From positions 62,001 through 126,000 of the forward strand of contig CAYZUS010000002.1 of the NCBI GenBank assembly GCA_964481885.1: a DNA stretch of 64,000 nucleotides, read 5' to 3'. This document shows positions 62,408 through 64,000 of this stretch, one piece after another. The translations under genes and the position numbers were made by a program. Each line of letters starts with the position of its first letter. Position 1 is the stretch's first letter. The notes under the pieces are model-generated. The model saw only the letters and a program-made list of their open reading frames with translations. It was not told where the DNA came from and ran no database searches. This stretch comes from Fen731 sp964481885 (GTDB lineage: Bacteria; Actinomycetota; Humimicrobiia; Humimicrobiales; Humimicrobiaceae).

Positions 62408-63481
62408 TTAAAGAAAGCTTTTTAAAGCATTGGCGGCACTTGTATTTCTCAGCTTTAAAAGCGCTTTTGATTCAACCTGCCTGATCCTTTCGCGGGTAAC
62501 GCCAAACTCTCGGCCTACCTCTTCAAGTGTTCTTGGGTGTCCGTCCTGCAGGCCGTATCTTGATAAAATTATTTTTCTTTCTCTTTGCCCAAGGGTTTTA
62601 AGGACTTCCTGTAATTTGTCCTGAAATACTTTAAATAATACTGCGTCAGCAGGGGCCTGAGCTTTTGAATCCTCCACAAAGTCAGCAATTCTGGTGTCCT
62701 CGTCTTCGCCAACAGTTGCATCAAGAGAAACAGGATGCTGAGCCGTTTTCATTATTTCCCTTACTTTATCAATGCCGATATGCATTTGTTCAGCGATTTC
62801 TTCATGGGAAGCTTCTCTTCCTGATTTTTGAAAAAATTGCCTTTGGAATCTTACGAGCCTGTTTATCGTTTCAACCATATGCACAGGTATTCTTATGGTC
62901 CTTGCATGGTCATCGATTGCTCTTGCAACGGACTGCTTTATCCACCAGGTAGCATAAGTTGAAAACCTGAAACCCTTGGTGTAATCATATTTTTCAACGG
63001 CTTTCATGAGGCCGAAATTTCCCTCCTGTATTAAATCAGATAATATAAGGCCCCTTCCGATAAACTTTCGTGCTATGCTTACAACGAGCCTTAAATTTGA
63101 CTGTATGAGCTTGTCTTTGGCAGCCTTGTCCCCTTTTTCAATTCTTTTGGCAAGCTGGACCTCTTCAGATGCGCTGAGAAGGCGAGTCTTTGAAATCTCG
63201 TTTAAATACATTTTTACAGAATCTGTAGTTACCGCACCTGCAGTGGGTTTGATTCTGCTTTTACGGATAACAGGCTTCTCGATATCACTGGTCTTATATT
63301 CAAATCCAGAGATACCTTCATTTATTGTTTCCGGCAACAAATCATCGAATATACTTTTAAGATTATTTGATTTACTGCTGTTTATTTTTGATTCTTTCAA
63401 ATAACTTGCAACTTCATCTTCATAAGCAGCAATCTCAAGTTTATCCAAATCTTCAACTTCAAGTTCTGTATCCTTTATCAT
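62408..63481 (-). CDS. rpoD: Primary RNA polymerase sigma factor (RpoD/SigA family)
   Basis: The 357-residue sigma factor shows region 1.2 (DSVKMYLNEISKTRLLSASEE), region 2 (SNLRLVVSIARKF, GRGLILSDLIQEGNFGLMKAV, FRFSTYATWWIKQSVARAI), region 3 and region 4 with its helix-turn-helix (LEEVGREFGVTRERIRQVE). The N-terminal region is short (about 85 residues), like SigA of Gram-positive bacteria rather than the long Gram-negative region 1.1. As primary sigma it would recognise the TTGACA/TATAAT promoters seen across the window. Single gene with its own hairpin. Confidence 0.93.
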   Translation of the reverse strand: MIKDTELEVEDLDKLEIAAYEDEVASYLKESKINSSKSNNLKSIFDDLLPETINEGISGFEYKTSDIEKPVIRKSRIKPTAGAVTTDSVKMYLNEISKTRLLSASEEVQLAKRIEKGDKAAKDKLIQSNLRLVVSIARKFIGRGLILSDLIQEGNFGLMKAVEKYDYTKGFRFSTYATWWIKQSVARAIDDHARTIRIPVHMVETINRLVRFQRQFFQKSGREASHEEIAEQMHIGIDKVREIMKTAQHPVSLDATVGEDEDTRIADFVEDSKAQAPADAVLFKVFQDKLQEVLKTLGQRERKIILSRYGLQDGHPRTLEEVGREFGVTRERIRQVESKALLKLRNTSAANALKSFL

Positions 63482-63776
63482 AGCGTCTTACACCTCATCA
63501 AACATTAATATAAATAAATTTTTTATAAATAAATTTTGTAAAAATACATAAATTTTACAAACGATTCGTCACAGCTTTTTTCAGGAATCGACCCGGACCA
63601 TATAACAGTATTTTTATTAAAACATTGTTAAATTTTTTATTTTTTTGGCTTCTCTGCATCTATTATCTGTGTTACAGTTTTGACTCAAAATAATTATGGC
63701 CATTTTTAATTAAAATAAGATTAAAATTAGATTAAAAAATATTAATCAAAATTTTAAAACACCTGACAACAAAATT

Positions 63777-63821
63777 AAATGGCCCGCATTCCTGCATACA
63801 CATACAGGGTGCAAGCCATTT
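63777..63821 (-). terminator. Terminator of the RRM protein gene
   Basis: AAATGGC (63777-63783) pairs with GCCATTT (63815-63821), and inner GCA/TGC and CCTG/CAGG pairs extend the stem. On the minus strand TTTAATTTTG follows. It lies 22 bp after the stop. Confidence 0.7.
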
Positions 63822-63843
63822 TTACAGGTAATATTCTAAAAAC

Positions 63844-64000
63844 CTAGTATCTTTTAAAACTACGTTCCGGTTTGCTTTTCTGTGGAAGGGCCTCATTTAC
63901 TTTTATTGAGCGTCCGCTAAAATCTGTGCCGTCAAGAGCTTCTTTTGCTTTTTCTGCCTCTTCGGGGCTGGACATTTCAACAAATCCAAAACCTTTGTTA
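63844..64000 (-). CDS. RRM-type RNA-binding protein, C-terminal fragment
   Basis: The frame enters from the window edge. Fifty-one residues are visible before TAG 63844-63846. They begin NKGFGFVEM, the RNP1 motif of an RNA-recognition domain, continue with SSPEEAEKAKEALDGTDFSGRS and end in a basic tail (KSKPERSFKRY). This is the small single-RRM family found in many bacteria, often cold- or stress-linked. The N-terminal half and start are outside the window. Confidence 0.85.
   Translation of the reverse strand, partial: NKGFGFVEMSSPEEAEKAKEALDGTDFSGRSIKVNEALPQKSKPERSFKRY

Overview
The window is a low-GC (AT-rich intergenic) bacterial chromosome segment, most likely a scaffold from an uncultured organism, because it carries a run of 100 Ns inside a tandem repeat. 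The envelope looks monoderm. There are several lipoprotein-type secretion signals, and a large cell-wall adhesin ends in an LAFTG sortase-like sorting signal, a motif style best known from actinobacterial class E sortases. A primary sigma factor of the RpoD/SigA family closes the window. I would guess an uncultured low-GC Actinomycetota-like or other monoderm lineage. No rRNA or tRNA is present to test this.

Layout. 1-7.4 kb: edge of an AAA ATPase, a DHH-CBS-CCA nucleotidyltransferase fusion, a nitroreductase, and a p-aminobenzoate operon (pabA-pabB-pabC type). 7.8-10.2 kb: a two-gene ABC exporter and a YtxH-type protein. 10.5-35.3 kb: a very long, almost entirely minus-strand accessory block for carbohydrate catabolism. 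It holds a ribose-type ABC importer, a LacI repressor, six TIM-barrel sugar isomerase/epimerase-like proteins, two Gfo/Idh/MocA oxidoreductases, a zinc alcohol dehydrogenase, a phosphomannose-isomerase-like cupin, a xylulokinase-like FGGY kinase, an MFS transporter and two UroD-superfamily proteins. A seventh isomerase overlaps a DUF89 phosphatase gene at 39.4-41.1 kb, divergent from a second LacI gene. The block looks like a pathway that oxidises, isomerises and phosphorylates one or more unusual glycosides or polyols. The substrate cannot be read from sequence.

35.6-37.3 kb: a crtQ-crtO-like pair. Each gene is interrupted by an in-frame TAG beyond which recognisable family sequence continues. 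37.3-50.3 kb: a phosphodiesterase, an MFS exporter, a polar amino-acid ABC importer, a secreted PKD-type protein, a 34-bp tandem repeat with the assembly gap, a GNAT-like protein, a membrane protein and a DoxX-like protein. 50.6-54.1 kb: a MacAB-like efflux operon. 54.4-58.1 kb: a thioesterase and an 813-residue thioester/Cna-B adhesin whose leader carries a c-di-GMP-II riboswitch overlapping an intrinsic terminator. 58.5-64 kb: a DUF1295 protein, a divergent two-component pair whose kinase has an NAD-binding-like N-terminal domain, a PDZ lipoprotein, rpoD and an RRM protein.

Regulation is unusually legible. The first LacI has the same 12-bp operator just downstream of two good promoters, its own and that of an isomerase. 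The second LacI has two tandem 12-bp operators immediately after a near-consensus promoter. The adhesin is predicted to be switched ON by cyclic di-GMP. All gene functions are inferred from recognised motifs without database searches.
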